From NCBI GenBank assembly GCA_000171875.1, contig ABHI01000001.1:372001-436000 (forward strand): a DNA stretch of 64,000 bases, read 5' to 3'. The translations under genes and the position numbers were made by a program. The notes beneath the pieces were generated by a model. The model made no database searches, had not been told where the DNA came from, and saw only the letters and a program-made list of their open reading frames with translations. The number at the start of each line of letters is the position of its first letter. Positions within the stretch are counted from its first letter, which is position 1. Of this stretch, positions 17,569-25,719 are shown one piece after another. Origin of the DNA: Flavobacteriales bacterium ALC-1. GTDB lineage: Bacteria; Bacteroidota; Bacteroidia; Flavobacteriales; Flavobacteriaceae.

Positions 17569-19188
17569 ATGAAAGACAGTTTAGGTTATTTAGTAATGAG
17601 ATTATTACATTCTAATAAAATTTTTATTGATAAAAAAGAGCTTCAATTTCAAATAGAAAGCCATCCTTCTTATCCAAGCTTACATGCCATTACTGGTGTA
17701 TTCGATCATTTTAATATAGACAACCTTGCTTTAGATATTCCAAAAAATGAAGAAACATTAGCACAATTACCTAAAACGTTTTTAGCTCAAATTGAAACAA
17801 ATGAAGGTAAGGAATTTGTTGTTGCCTTAAATAAAGGTATCAATTACCAACTCATCAGTTCATCAAAAAACAGGAATACAGTTAGTATTAAAGAGTTTTT
17901 AAAGCAGTTTACAGGCATTATTGTTGTTGTTGAAAAAACACAATACATAGATGAATCTAAAAATTCTAGTCAAATCTATAATCAAATTCTAATTACTTTA
18001 ACATCAGTTATATTGTTAAGCTTGATATTCATTACTAAACCTAACTTCATTTCTTCTTTATTCTTTATTACAAGTATTTTAGGATTAGTGATAAGTTTCG
18101 CGATGAAAAAACAAGAACAAGGGCAACAAACTGTATTAGGCAATGCATTTTGTTCAGGTGAATCAGAAAGAAAAGATTGCAATGCTGTATTATCTTCAAA
18201 TGGTGCCGCTCTATTAGGTAATTACAAATTAAGTGATTTAAGTATTATATATTTTTTGGGGCTTTCTTTAACTATATTCTCACTAACTCTATTACAGCAT
18301 ACTTTAACCACTTCTTTCATCATAAGTTTCCTTGCGGTTCCTATTACTATATACTCTATATATTATCAAGCAATAGTTATAAAAAAGTGGTGTAGCTTGT
18401 GCCTTAGCATTGTAGGAGTTCTTTGGGTTCAAGCTACTCTTTCAATAATACAATTTAATATACTAAATCTGTCTTCTATATTATGGACTCCATTAGCGGT
18501 ATCACTTTCAAGTTTCTTATTGACATTAACTACCTACAATTTAGTATTACCCAAACTAACTGAGCTAAGTGATTTAAATAAGATCAAAATAGATTTTTTT
18601 AAGTTCAAAAGAAACTTCAAAGTTTTCAGCACACTGCTTGAAAAAACTAAATACCATAATACCATAATTCAAAACGATATCTCTGAAATCGTTTTAGGCA
18701 ATCCGGAATCAAAACTTAAAATTATAATTATCACTAATCCTTTTTGTGGCTATTGTAAACCCTTACATACTATAATAGAAGATATATTACGCAAGTATTC
18801 TAACATTGTGAATATTACTATAAGAATAGCTTCTAAAACTGAAGATAAAGAAAATGAGCTTCTAAAAATTGCAACTCATCTCTTAGGCCTGTATCATAAA
18901 AAAGGGCAAGAGTTATGTTTAAAAGCAATGCATGATATATATAACAATTTAGCTCCTGAAAAATGGCTCGAAAAATGGGAGTTCAGTCATATAAATGGTG
19001 ATTATTTAAACATTATTAAGATGCAGTCAAATTGGTGTATTGATAATAATCTCAATTTTACACCTGAAATTCTAATCAATGGTAAGTCATTCCCTAAAGA
19101 ATATGATAGAAGTGATTTGGTATTATTCATTGAAGATTTACATGAAAGCTGCTCTATAAACACAACCAATTTACAATTAACCACATAA
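17569..19188 (+). CDS. membrane oxidoreductase: degenerate C39-like domain, VKOR domain and thioredoxin domain
   Basis: A 539-residue three-domain protein. Residues 1-125 look like a C39 peptidase fold without the catalytic Cys (the start reads MKDSLGYLVMRLLHSNK, and SHPSYPSLHAI and FVVALNKG follow), so it should bind but not cut. Residues about 145-340 are a membrane VKOR domain with the loop pair Cys195/Cys204 and the redox pair Cys275-Ser-Leu-Cys278. The C-terminal thioredoxin-like domain has the active site Cys393-Gly-Tyr-Cys396 and a cis-proline at Pro499 (FTPE). VKOR passes electrons from a partner thiol oxidase to quinone, so the fusion should form disulfides in exported proteins. It is directly upstream of an eight-cysteine GG-leader peptide, its likely substrate. 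Confidence 0.9.
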   Translation: MKDSLGYLVMRLLHSNKIFIDKKELQFQIESHPSYPSLHAITGVFDHFNIDNLALDIPKNEETLAQLPKTFLAQIETNEGKEFVVALNKGINYQLISSSKNRNTVSIKEFLKQFTGIIVVVEKTQYIDESKNSSQIYNQILITLTSVILLSLIFITKPNFISSLFFITSILGLVISFAMKKQEQGQQTVLGNAFCSGESERKDCNAVLSSNGAALLGNYKLSDLSIIYFLGLSLTIFSLTLLQHTLTTSFIISFLAVPITIYSIYYQAIVIKKWCSLCLSIVGVLWVQATLSIIQFNILNLSSILWTPLAVSLSSFLLTLTTYNLVLPKLTELSDLNKIKIDFFKFKRNFKVFSTLLEKTKYHNTIIQNDISEIVLGNPESKLKIIIITNPFCGYCKPLHTIIEDILRKYSNIVNITIRIASKTEDKENELLKIATHLLGLYHKKGQELCLKAMHDIYNNLAPEKWLEKWEFSHINGDYLNIIKMQSNWCIDNNLNFTPEILINGKSFPKEYDRSDLVLFIEDLHESCSINTTNLQLTT

Positions 19189-19192
19189 ACAA

Positions 19193-19218
19193 CTAAGCCC
19201 ATAATTATATGGGCTTAG
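19193..19218. repeat. perfect 11-bp inverted repeat between the oxidoreductase and peptide genes
   Basis: CTAAGCCCATA and its exact complement flank a four-base loop, immediately after the oxidoreductase stop codon. No T-run follows on the + strand (AATGTTG), so it is a weak terminator at best; an RNA-processing or stabilising hairpin is equally possible. Confidence 0.6.
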
Positions 19219-19230
19219 AATGTTGAACAA

Positions 19231-19310
19231 TATTCTCTCGCGAAGAATAGACAGAAACTGTGACTGTCTCTAAATGTTCACAGTTAATATAATTTATTAA
19301 AATTTTAATT
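19231..19310 (+). promoter_or_regulatory. conserved structured 5' leader (putative pseudoknot), copy 1, before the peptide gene
   Basis: Stem 1 pairs AGACAG (19249-19254) with CTGTCT (19264-19269). Stem 2 pairs ACTGTGA (19257-19263), located in the stem 1 loop, with TCACAGT (19278-19284). The result is an H-type pseudoknot: 6-bp stem, AA loop 1, 7-bp stem, no junction base, 8-nt loop 3. It is preceded by a TCGCGA core and followed 26 bases later by the ATG. The copy at 23101 has the same geometry with compensatory changes. A DNA operator of interleaved inverted repeats, or a LytTR site around ACAGTTAAT (19280-19288), is the alternative reading. Confidence 0.72.
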
Positions 19311-19538
19311 ATGAAAAATTTAAAAAATTTAGGAAAAATCCTAAACAAGAAACAACAACAAGTTATCAACGGAGGAGGTCCAATTAAGCTAGGTGGCGGA
19401 TGTTGTAATCCAGCTAATGATTGCTGTATTCACAGAACTCATGTAACAGCTAGTTGTCCAGGAACTGGAGCTGCTAGTTGTGATTGGTTATATACAAATG
19501 CGAACCCAGGATACCCATACGCAAATTGTTGTATGTAA
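19311..19538 (+). CDS. double-glycine-leader, cysteine-rich secreted peptide precursor
   Basis: A 75-residue precursor. The leader is Lys/Leu/Asn-rich and ends in QQQVINGGG, the double-glycine signal recognised by C39 peptidases; cleavage after Gly22 would leave a 53-residue core (a second GGG at 28-30 is a less likely site). The core has eight cysteines arranged CC (31,32), CC (38,39), C49, C57 and CC (73,74), enough for four disulfides, and few charges. It lies between a VKOR/thioredoxin oxidoreductase and a C39-ABC exporter. No lanthipeptide, thiazole or radical-SAM modification enzyme is nearby, so disulfides are the expected maturation. Bacteriocin or signal function is inference; no family name is assigned. 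Confidence 0.85.
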   Translation: MKNLKNLGKILNKKQQQVINGGGPIKLGGGCCNPANDCCIHRTHVTASCPGTGAASCDWLYTNANPGYPYANCCM

Positions 19539-19554
19539 TTTAGTTAACAACTAT

Positions 19555-19586
19555 AGAAAGTTGCGAATAAAACCGCAACTTTCTTT
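19555..19586 (+). terminator. hairpin between peptide gene and exporter, probable attenuating terminator
   Basis: A perfect 11-bp stem, AGAAAGTTGCG and its complement, with an eight-base loop and a short TTT tail. It lies 17 bases after the peptide stop and 24 before the exporter start. Such hairpins commonly let a peptide precursor be made in excess over its exporter. Confidence 0.8.
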
Positions 19587-19609
19587 AAAGAATTATGAAT
19601 TATTGAGTA

Positions 19610-21805
19610 ATGCTAAAAACGCTTTTCCCCACATACAAGCAAACCGAATCTAAAGACTGCGGACCAACCTGTATCAAGATTATTGCCAAACACTATGGTA
19701 AAATTATTAATGCAGAACAATTGCGCAAACTCAGTGAAACAACTAGAGAAGGTAGTAGTTTATTAGGGCTTAGTGATGCAGCAGAAAAAATTGGCTTTCA
19801 TTCTATTGGTGTAAAAATTTCATATAATAAACTTAAGGATGTACCACTACCTTGTATTATACATTGGAACAAAAACCACTACGTAGTACTCTACAAGGTT
19901 AAAAAAGATATTACATATATATCTGACCCTGCACATGGCTTAATCACCTATACCAAAAGTGAGTTTTTAAAAACGTGGATTGGTAATAATGTTAATGAAA
20001 CTACAGAAGAAGGTATTGCATTACTCTTAGAACCTACTCCTCTTTTTTATGATGAAGAGTTTGATGAAGACGAAAAAAAGTTTGGATTTAAGTTTATTTC
20101 TAAGTACCTATTTAAGTACAAGAAATTTATTGTTCAACTCATCATTGGATTATTGGCTGGTAGCCTATTGCAACTTGTACTACCCTTCTTAACACAAAGT
20201 GTTGTTGATGTAGGTATAAAAAACCAAGATCTTAATTTTATTTACCTCATACTCGTTGCGCAACTATTTCTATTTATTGGCAAAGCTGCTTTAGAAATTA
20301 TACGCAGCTGGATTCTATTACATCTCAGTACTAGAATAAATATCTCATTAATTTCAGATTTTTTTATCAAATTAATGAAATTACCTATTTCATTTTTTGA
20401 TGTAAAAATGACGGGAGATTTACTACAACGTATTAATGATCACAGCAGAATAGAGCGTGTACTAACTACATCATCATTATCAATGTTATTCTCTTTCTTC
20501 AATCTTATTGTCTTTAGTTTTGTTTTAGGGTTTTATAGCCTTCAAATATTTGGAGTATTTCTATTAGGTAGTGTTCTATATATGGCTTGGGTGCTATTCT
20601 TCTTCAAAAAACGTAAAAAATTAGATTACAAACGTTTTTCACAATTAAGTCAGGAACAAAGCAAGGTTATTGAACTCATCAATGGTATGCAAGAAATTAA
20701 ATTGCATAATGCCGAAAAACGTATGCGTTGGAACTGGGAATTCACGCAGGTAAGATTATTTAGAATCGCCATAAAAAATCTAGCATTAGAACAAACACAA
20801 AGTGTAGGTTCTAATTTTATTAATGAACTAAAAAACATGTTCATTACAATTCTCTCAGCAAAGTTGGTAATAGATGGAGATATTACGTTAGGCATGATGC
20901 TAGCCATAACATACATTGTAGGTCAATTAAATGCACCTATAATGCAATTAATAAGTTTTATGAGAGATATACAAGATGCAAAAATATCTCTTGAGCGTTT
21001 AGGAGAAATACATAACAAAGAAGATGAAGAAAAAATCGGAGATGATAAAATAACTGATATTCCAGAAGACGCATCTATTTCATTAAATAATATCACTTTT
21101 AGATATATAGGAGGATTAGAACCTGTTATAAAAGACCTTTCACTTAACATTCCTGCAAATAAAACAACTGCCATAGTTGGTGTTAGTGGAAGTGGTAAAA
21201 CCACATTGATGAAATTACTATTACGTTTTTATCACGTTAATAAAGGGGATATACAAGTCAATAATTTCAATCTTAATAATATTTCACAAAAAGTATGGAG
21301 AGACCATTGCGGTGTGGTCATGCAAGAAGGCTATATTTTCAATGATACCATAGCAAATAATATTGCAGTAGGTCAGGATTTTATTGATAAAAACAAACTA
21401 GCTCACGCAATAGATGTTGCTAATATTTCTGATTATATAGATGGGTTACCCCTTGGTCTAAATACAAAAATTGGTACAGAAGGGTCTGGTTTAAGTACAG
21501 GGCAAAAACAACGACTTTTAATAGCACGATCTGTGTACAAAAATCCTAAATTTTTATTTTTTGATGAAGCCACTTCAGCATTAGATGCTAATAATGAAAA
21601 AGTAATTATGGAGAAACTAAATACCTTTTTCTCTAATAAGACAGCTGTAGTAATTGCACATCGATTAAGTACCGTAAAAAACGCACATCAAATTGTAGTG
21701 TTAGATAAAGGAAAAATTGTCGAAGTGGGTAACCATGAATCACTAATTAAAAACAAAGGAGATTATTATAATTTGGTTAAAAACCAATTAAACTTAGGGA
21801 AATAG
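19610..21805 (+). CDS. peptidase-containing ABC exporter (C39 peptidase-ABC fusion)
   Basis: A 731-residue PCAT transporter. The N-terminal C39 peptidase has Gln11, Cys17 (KDCGPTC), His90 (KNHYVVLY) and Asp106 (SDPAHG), all catalytic positions intact. A six-helix membrane domain (about 160-440) and a nucleotide-binding domain follow: Walker A GVSGSGKTT, signature LSTGQKQR, Walker B FLFFDEATSALD and the H-loop IAHRLST. These proteins cut a double-glycine leader and export the core. The peptide gene directly upstream carries such a leader and the HlyD adaptor follows after two bases, so all three form one system. Full length, no defects. Confidence 0.96.
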   Translation: MLKTLFPTYKQTESKDCGPTCIKIIAKHYGKIINAEQLRKLSETTREGSSLLGLSDAAEKIGFHSIGVKISYNKLKDVPLPCIIHWNKNHYVVLYKVKKDITYISDPAHGLITYTKSEFLKTWIGNNVNETTEEGIALLLEPTPLFYDEEFDEDEKKFGFKFISKYLFKYKKFIVQLIIGLLAGSLLQLVLPFLTQSVVDVGIKNQDLNFIYLILVAQLFLFIGKAALEIIRSWILLHLSTRINISLISDFFIKLMKLPISFFDVKMTGDLLQRINDHSRIERVLTTSSLSMLFSFFNLIVFSFVLGFYSLQIFGVFLLGSVLYMAWVLFFFKKRKKLDYKRFSQLSQEQSKVIELINGMQEIKLHNAEKRMRWNWEFTQVRLFRIAIKNLALEQTQSVGSNFINELKNMFITILSAKLVIDGDITLGMMLAITYIVGQLNAPIMQLISFMRDIQDAKISLERLGEIHNKEDEEKIGDDKITDIPEDASISLNNITFRYIGGLEPVIKDLSLNIPANKTTAIVGVSGSGKTTLMKLLLRFYHVNKGDIQVNNFNLNNISQKVWRDHCGVVMQEGYIFNDTIANNIAVGQDFIDKNKLAHAIDVANISDYIDGLPLGLNTKIGTEGSGLSTGQKQRLLIARSVYKNPKFLFFDEATSALDANNEKVIMEKLNTFFSNKTAVVIAHRLSTVKNAHQIVVLDKGKIVEVGNHESLIKNKGDYYNLVKNQLNLGK

Positions 21806-21807
21806 AT

Positions 21808-23097
21808 ATGCCAGATAATTTAGACATAGAATTAAGAAGTGAAGAAGTACAAGACGTCCTGGAGGCTGTTCCGCATTGGATGATTCGTTATGGAAACATG
21901 TTTGTTTTAGGACTAATTGTAATGTTACTGTTTATATCCTGGTTTATAAAATATCCAGACATAGTGACTTCTGAAGCTATAATAACCACTGATATTCCAC
22001 CACAAAAAGAGTATACTAAAGTTACAGGGAAACTCGACACTATATTAGTTTCTGACAATGAAGTGGTATCTAAAGACAAGCCTCTTGCTATTGTTGAAAA
22101 TACTGCTAAATTCGCTGATGTATATTATCTAAAATCTATTTTAGACACCATTAAGGTTAACAATAAGGTATTTTATTTTCCGATTGAAAGCCTACCAATC
22201 TTATTTTTAGGTGATATAGAATCTGACTATGCGCTATTTGAAAATAATTACCTTCAGTATCAATTAAATAAGGAGCTTAAACCATTTTCTAATGAGGCAA
22301 TAGCAAATCAAATTTCTAAATCAGAATTATATTCTAGATTAAGGACGTTGCAATCTCAAAAAAGCTCAAATAAATCAGAACTAGAGCTACAAAAAATTGA
22401 ATTTGAACGTTATAAAAAACTATTTAATAAAGGTGTTATCTCAAAACATGATTATGAATCTAGACAGGTTACATATCTACAAGCACAACGTAACTATGCT
22501 AATATAGATGCCTCAATCTCCCAAATACGTGAAGCGATAAGTAATGCAAATAAAACGTCTAGAGGTACAGAAATCAATCGAACAAAAGAAGAAATCAATT
22601 TATTAAAAAAGGTTATTCAATCCTTTAATCAACTAAAACATGCAATTAAGAATTGGGAAATACAGTATGCATTAACCTCAAAAATAGATGGACAAGTAAT
22701 TTTTTTAAACTTATGGACTAAAAACCAAACTGTTAATAAAGGGGATTTAATTTTTACAATAATACCAAAAGAGAATTCGACTTTTATTGCAAAACTGAAA
22801 ACACCAGCTCAAAATTCAGGAAAATTAAAGATAGGACAAACAGTAAATATTAAATTAGAAAACTTCCCTGATACAGAATTTGGAACTTTAAAAGGAAACA
22901 TAAAATCTATTTCTCTATTTCCTGATGAGAATGGTTTTTACTTCACTACTGTTACTTTACCATCAAAATTGATTACTTCTTACAAAAAGGAAATTGATTT
23001 TAAATATGAGATGCGTGGCTCAGCAGAAATAATTACTGAAGATCTGAGGTTAATAGAACGTTTCTTTTATCAATTAAAAAATATACTTGACAACTAA
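21808..23097 (+). CDS. HlyD-family periplasmic adaptor (membrane fusion protein)
   Basis: A 429-residue adaptor with one N-terminal membrane anchor (MFVLGLIVMLLFISWFI, about residues 31-47), a lipoyl/barrel-sandwich half (KVTGKLDTILVSDNEVVSKDKPLAIVEN), a long coiled coil rich in Lys, Glu and Gln (about 150-285), the second half (ALTSKIDGQVIFLNLWTKNQTVNKGDLIF) and a beta-barrel domain. It bridges the C39-ABC exporter to an outer-membrane channel. It follows the exporter by two bases. No TolC homologue is present in the window, so the outer-membrane channel must be encoded elsewhere. The next structured leader begins just after its stop codon. Confidence 0.92.
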   Translation: MPDNLDIELRSEEVQDVLEAVPHWMIRYGNMFVLGLIVMLLFISWFIKYPDIVTSEAIITTDIPPQKEYTKVTGKLDTILVSDNEVVSKDKPLAIVENTAKFADVYYLKSILDTIKVNNKVFYFPIESLPILFLGDIESDYALFENNYLQYQLNKELKPFSNEAIANQISKSELYSRLRTLQSQKSSNKSELELQKIEFERYKKLFNKGVISKHDYESRQVTYLQAQRNYANIDASISQIREAISNANKTSRGTEINRTKEEINLLKKVIQSFNQLKHAIKNWEIQYALTSKIDGQVIFLNLWTKNQTVNKGDLIFTIIPKENSTFIAKLKTPAQNSGKLKIGQTVNIKLENFPDTEFGTLKGNIKSISLFPDENGFYFTTVTLPSKLITSYKKEIDFKYEMRGSAEIITEDLRLIERFFYQLKNILDN

Positions 23098-23100
23098 GAA

Positions 23101-23174
23101 ATTCTCGCGAGGAATAGACATAAGCCTTGAGTGTCTTTATATGATCAAGGTTAATTAATTTTAAAATTTTTATT
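23101..23174 (+). promoter_or_regulatory. conserved structured 5' leader (putative pseudoknot), copy 2, before a T9SS-secreted protein gene
   Basis: Stem 1 pairs AGACAT (23116-23121) with GTGTCT (23131-23136), one U-G pair. Stem 2 pairs GCCTTGA (23124-23130) with TCAAGGT (23145-23151). Loop 1 is AA and loop 3 eight bases, exactly as in copy 1. Compared with copy 1, stem 2 shows U-A to C-G and G-C to U-A changes plus a compatible G-U, and stem 1 shows G-C to U-G. The upstream CTCGCGA-GAATAG block and the AT-rich tail before the ATG are also conserved. Confidence 0.72.
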
Positions 23175-24080
23175 ATGAAGAATATAAAAACTCTTTTACT
23201 TTTTTTATTGGTTTCTACAATATCATACGGACAAATTACAATTGGCGAAAACAATTCTAGAGGTTGTGGAACTTGCAACGATTCAAATAATGATATTACA
23301 GTAATTGATAATGATACTTTTAGAGCTAGATACGCTCAAGCCTATTGGTGGGAAATTTGTGATGGTAATGCTACAATTGTTGGGTCAAATACCTCTAGAA
23401 ATGTGAATATCTCTGGTGTATCTGGTCAAACCAGCACAATAAAATTAACTCGATTTTATAATGGTAATTGTATTGAGTCCTGTGAGATTTTTACAATTTC
23501 CGGCAGTTCAAATACTTGCCCTCCAGCAAGTTGTCTAGATATTGTAGAAGTAGATAATTGTGTTGATTACCAAGCATGGATGAACTGTAATGACCCAACA
23601 ATAGATTATATCAATTGGTACTATACTATTAGTGGAAGCTATATTCATGTACCTTTTTGGACTTCTGGCGGGAATCCTGCTGGCCAGCATTCAGCACCAT
23701 TATCCTTACCTACACCACCAACTGGTAGCTGGGATAATTATAACTTATATATCTATGCAGAAGTTGTATTTGATGATGGTGAGGTCTGTGATGAAATATA
23801 TACCTATATAACTCTAGACTGTAGTGGTAATGGAACTGGTAATCAAAAAAAGATGAGTATTTCCCCTAATCCAGCAAAGCCGAGTTCTAAAATCACATTA
23901 AATGGTGTAGAAATAAAGGATATAGATAATATTGAAGTACTGGATATTTTTGGCAACTCAAAGATGAAATTTAAACCAACTTATAAAGAATTTAAGTTAG
24001 AAAACTTAAGCTCTGGGATTTATTTCATTAAAATATATACCTCTAAAGGCATTGAGCAAAAGAAAATTATCATTGAATAA
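23175..24080 (+). CDS. secreted protein with T9SS type A sorting domain, linked to the peptide cassette
   Basis: A 301-residue protein with a Sec signal peptide (TLLLFLLVSTISYGQ) and a C-terminal type A sorting domain (about 225-301: MSISPNPAKP, IEVLDIFGNS, LENLSSGIYFIKIYTSKG, ending EQKKIIIE). The mature part has about 12 cysteines, including RGCGTCND near its start, and beta-rich Ig/PKD-like segments without a recognised catalytic motif. It shares the structured leader with the peptide gene and ends the cassette with a terminator, so it is probably co-regulated. Its 3' end resembles that of the gene at 12049. A surface receptor, immunity or delivery protein for the peptide is possible but unproven. 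Confidence 0.82.
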   Translation: MKNIKTLLLFLLVSTISYGQITIGENNSRGCGTCNDSNNDITVIDNDTFRARYAQAYWWEICDGNATIVGSNTSRNVNISGVSGQTSTIKLTRFYNGNCIESCEIFTISGSSNTCPPASCLDIVEVDNCVDYQAWMNCNDPTIDYINWYYTISGSYIHVPFWTSGGNPAGQHSAPLSLPTPPTGSWDNYNLYIYAEVVFDDGEVCDEIYTYITLDCSGNGTGNQKKMSISPNPAKPSSKITLNGVEIKDIDNIEVLDIFGNSKMKFKPTYKEFKLENLSSGIYFIKIYTSKGIEQKKIIIE

Positions 24081-24104
24081 TATCCTATTTATTGATAATA
24101 CGTA

Positions 24105-24134
24105 TAAAGGCTTTGAAAAATTTCAAAGCCTTTA
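24105..24134 (+). terminator. terminator closing the peptide cassette
   Basis: A 14-bp stem, TAAAGGCTTTGAAA and its complement, with a two-base tip (smaller stem in practice), followed by TCATTTTC. The core repeats the AAAGGCTTTG stem seen after the gene at 12049. Confidence 0.8.
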
Positions 24135-24214
24135 TCATTTTCTCAGAACACTTAATTTAAATTATCATTAATAAGCTCATCTTTTTTTATAATTTAGCAT
24201 TAAGAAATTCTTGC

Positions 24215-24952
24215 ATGAAGTACCTTCATAATATTGGCGCATACTTTATAATGATAAAAGACATTTTTCGCAAACCCACAAAATGGTCTGTGATGAAAAC
24301 TTTAATCCTTAAAGATATTGACGACCTCATTATTGGCTCTTTAGGTATCGTAGCCTTTATTGCCTTTTTTGTTGGTGGTGTTGTTGCTATACAGACCTCA
24401 TTAAACATTAACAACCCTTTAATACCTAAATATCTGGTTGGCTTTGCTACACGTCAATCAATTATATTAGAGTTTGCCCCAACATTTATTTCTATAATTA
24501 TGGCTGGTAAGGTTGGCTCTTTTATAACATCAAGTATAGGTACAATGCGTGTTACAGAACAGATAGATGCCTTGGAAGTTATGGGTATTAATGCTATTAA
24601 CTATCTTGTTTTCCCTAAGTTTATTGCTCTAACCTTATATCCTTTTGTTATATCAATTGCGATGTTTCTTGGAGTTCTTGGAGGTATGGTTGCCTGTGTT
24701 TATGGAGGTTATGGCACTCTTGAAGATTATATACAAGGCATTCAAACTGATTTTATACCTTTTCATATTGTATATGCTTTTATAAAAACTTTGGTCTTTG
24801 CTTTTATATTGGCTACAATTCCATCTTTCTACGGTTATTTTATGAAAGGTGGAGCTCTCGAAGTTGGTAAAGCAAGTACGACTTCTTTTGTTTGGACCAG
24901 TGTAGTGATTATTCTTTTAAACTTTTTACTAACCAGTTTACTTTTAGGCTAA
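24215..24952 (+). CDS. MlaE-type ABC transporter permease
   Basis: A 245-residue inner-membrane permease of the MlaE/Ttg2B family, with about five membrane helices and the family signature around AGKVGSFITSSIGTMRVTEQIDALEVMGINAINYLVFPK. MlaE-MlaF complexes move phospholipids between inner and outer membrane with an MCE-domain partner. The partner ATPase gene follows with stop and start codons overlapping by one base (TAATG). No MCE (MlaD) gene is in the window; in Flavobacteriaceae it is often encoded elsewhere. Confidence 0.93.
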   Translation: MKYLHNIGAYFIMIKDIFRKPTKWSVMKTLILKDIDDLIIGSLGIVAFIAFFVGGVVAIQTSLNINNPLIPKYLVGFATRQSIILEFAPTFISIIMAGKVGSFITSSIGTMRVTEQIDALEVMGINAINYLVFPKFIALTLYPFVISIAMFLGVLGGMVACVYGGYGTLEDYIQGIQTDFIPFHIVYAFIKTLVFAFILATIPSFYGYFMKGGALEVGKASTTSFVWTSVVIILLNFLLTSLLLG

Positions 24953-25719
24953 TGATAGAGGTTAAAGATTTACAGAAATCGTTTGGTGATGCTCATATTC
25001 TTAAAGGAATAACAACGTCTTTTGAAAAAGGAAAGACCAATCTTATCATTGGACAGAGTGGCTCTGGTAAAACCGTATTTTTGAAATGCTTATTAGGTTT
25101 ATTTGAATACGAACAAGGTTCTATTTCATACGACGGTAAGATCTTTAGTAATTTAAGTGCTGATGAGAAACGAGATCTACGTGCAGATATAGGTATGGTA
25201 TTTCAAGGTAGTGCTTTATTTGACTCCATGACTATTGAAGAAAATGTAATGTTTCCGTTACGTATGTTTACTAAAATGAGTAAAAGCGAAATGGAAGATA
25301 GAGCTGATGCAGTATTAAAACGTGTTAATTTACCCGAAGCGCATAATAAAATGCCAAGTGAAGCTTCTGGTGGTATGCAAAAACGTGTTGCTATTGCTAG
25401 AGCTATTGTAAATAACCCTAAGTATTTATTTTGTGACGAACCTAACTCTGGCTTGGATCCTAAAACGGCTATAGTTATTGATAATTTAATTCAAGAAATT
25501 ACAGACGAATATCAAATAACCACAGTTATTAATTCTCATGATATGAACTCTGTAATGGAAATTGGTGAAAAAATCGTTTTCCTTAAAGATGGCTTAAAAG
25601 CTTGGGAAGGCTCAAAAGAAACTATATTTAGAACTGATAATGAAGTCGTAACCGACTTTGTATATTCTTCTGAATTATTTAAAAAAGTACGTAAAATGTA
25701 TTTGGAAGAGAATCAGTAA
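24952..25719 (+). CDS. MlaF-type ABC transporter ATP-binding protein
   Basis: A 255-residue ATPase when started at the ATG overlapping the permease stop (MIEVKDLQKSFGD); the longer open frame upstream lies inside the permease gene and is not used. Walker A is IGQSGSGKTVFLK, the Q-loop MVFQGSALFD, the signature SGGMQKRVAIARA, Walker B YLFCDEPNSGLD and the H-loop NSHDMNS. The SGGMQ signature is typical of the MlaF/Ttg2A group. Coupled to the permease. Its stop codon abuts the stop of the convergent DUF389 gene with no base between. Confidence 0.95.
   Translation: MIEVKDLQKSFGDAHILKGITTSFEKGKTNLIIGQSGSGKTVFLKCLLGLFEYEQGSISYDGKIFSNLSADEKRDLRADIGMVFQGSALFDSMTIEENVMFPLRMFTKMSKSEMEDRADAVLKRVNLPEAHNKMPSEASGGMQKRVAIARAIVNNPKYLFCDEPNSGLDPKTAIVIDNLIQEITDEYQITTVINSHDMNSVMEIGEKIVFLKDGLKAWEGSKETIFRTDNEVVTDFVYSSELFKKVRKMYLEENQ

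Noticed and set aside
19193..19218. 11-bp hairpin as a strong rho-independent terminator
   Set aside because: No T-run after the stem on the plus strand; kept only as an inverted repeat.
19311..19538. Peptide as a lanthipeptide or other modified RiPP precursor
   Set aside because: No LanB/C/M, YcaO or radical-SAM gene nearby; the oxidoreductase partner points to disulfides.
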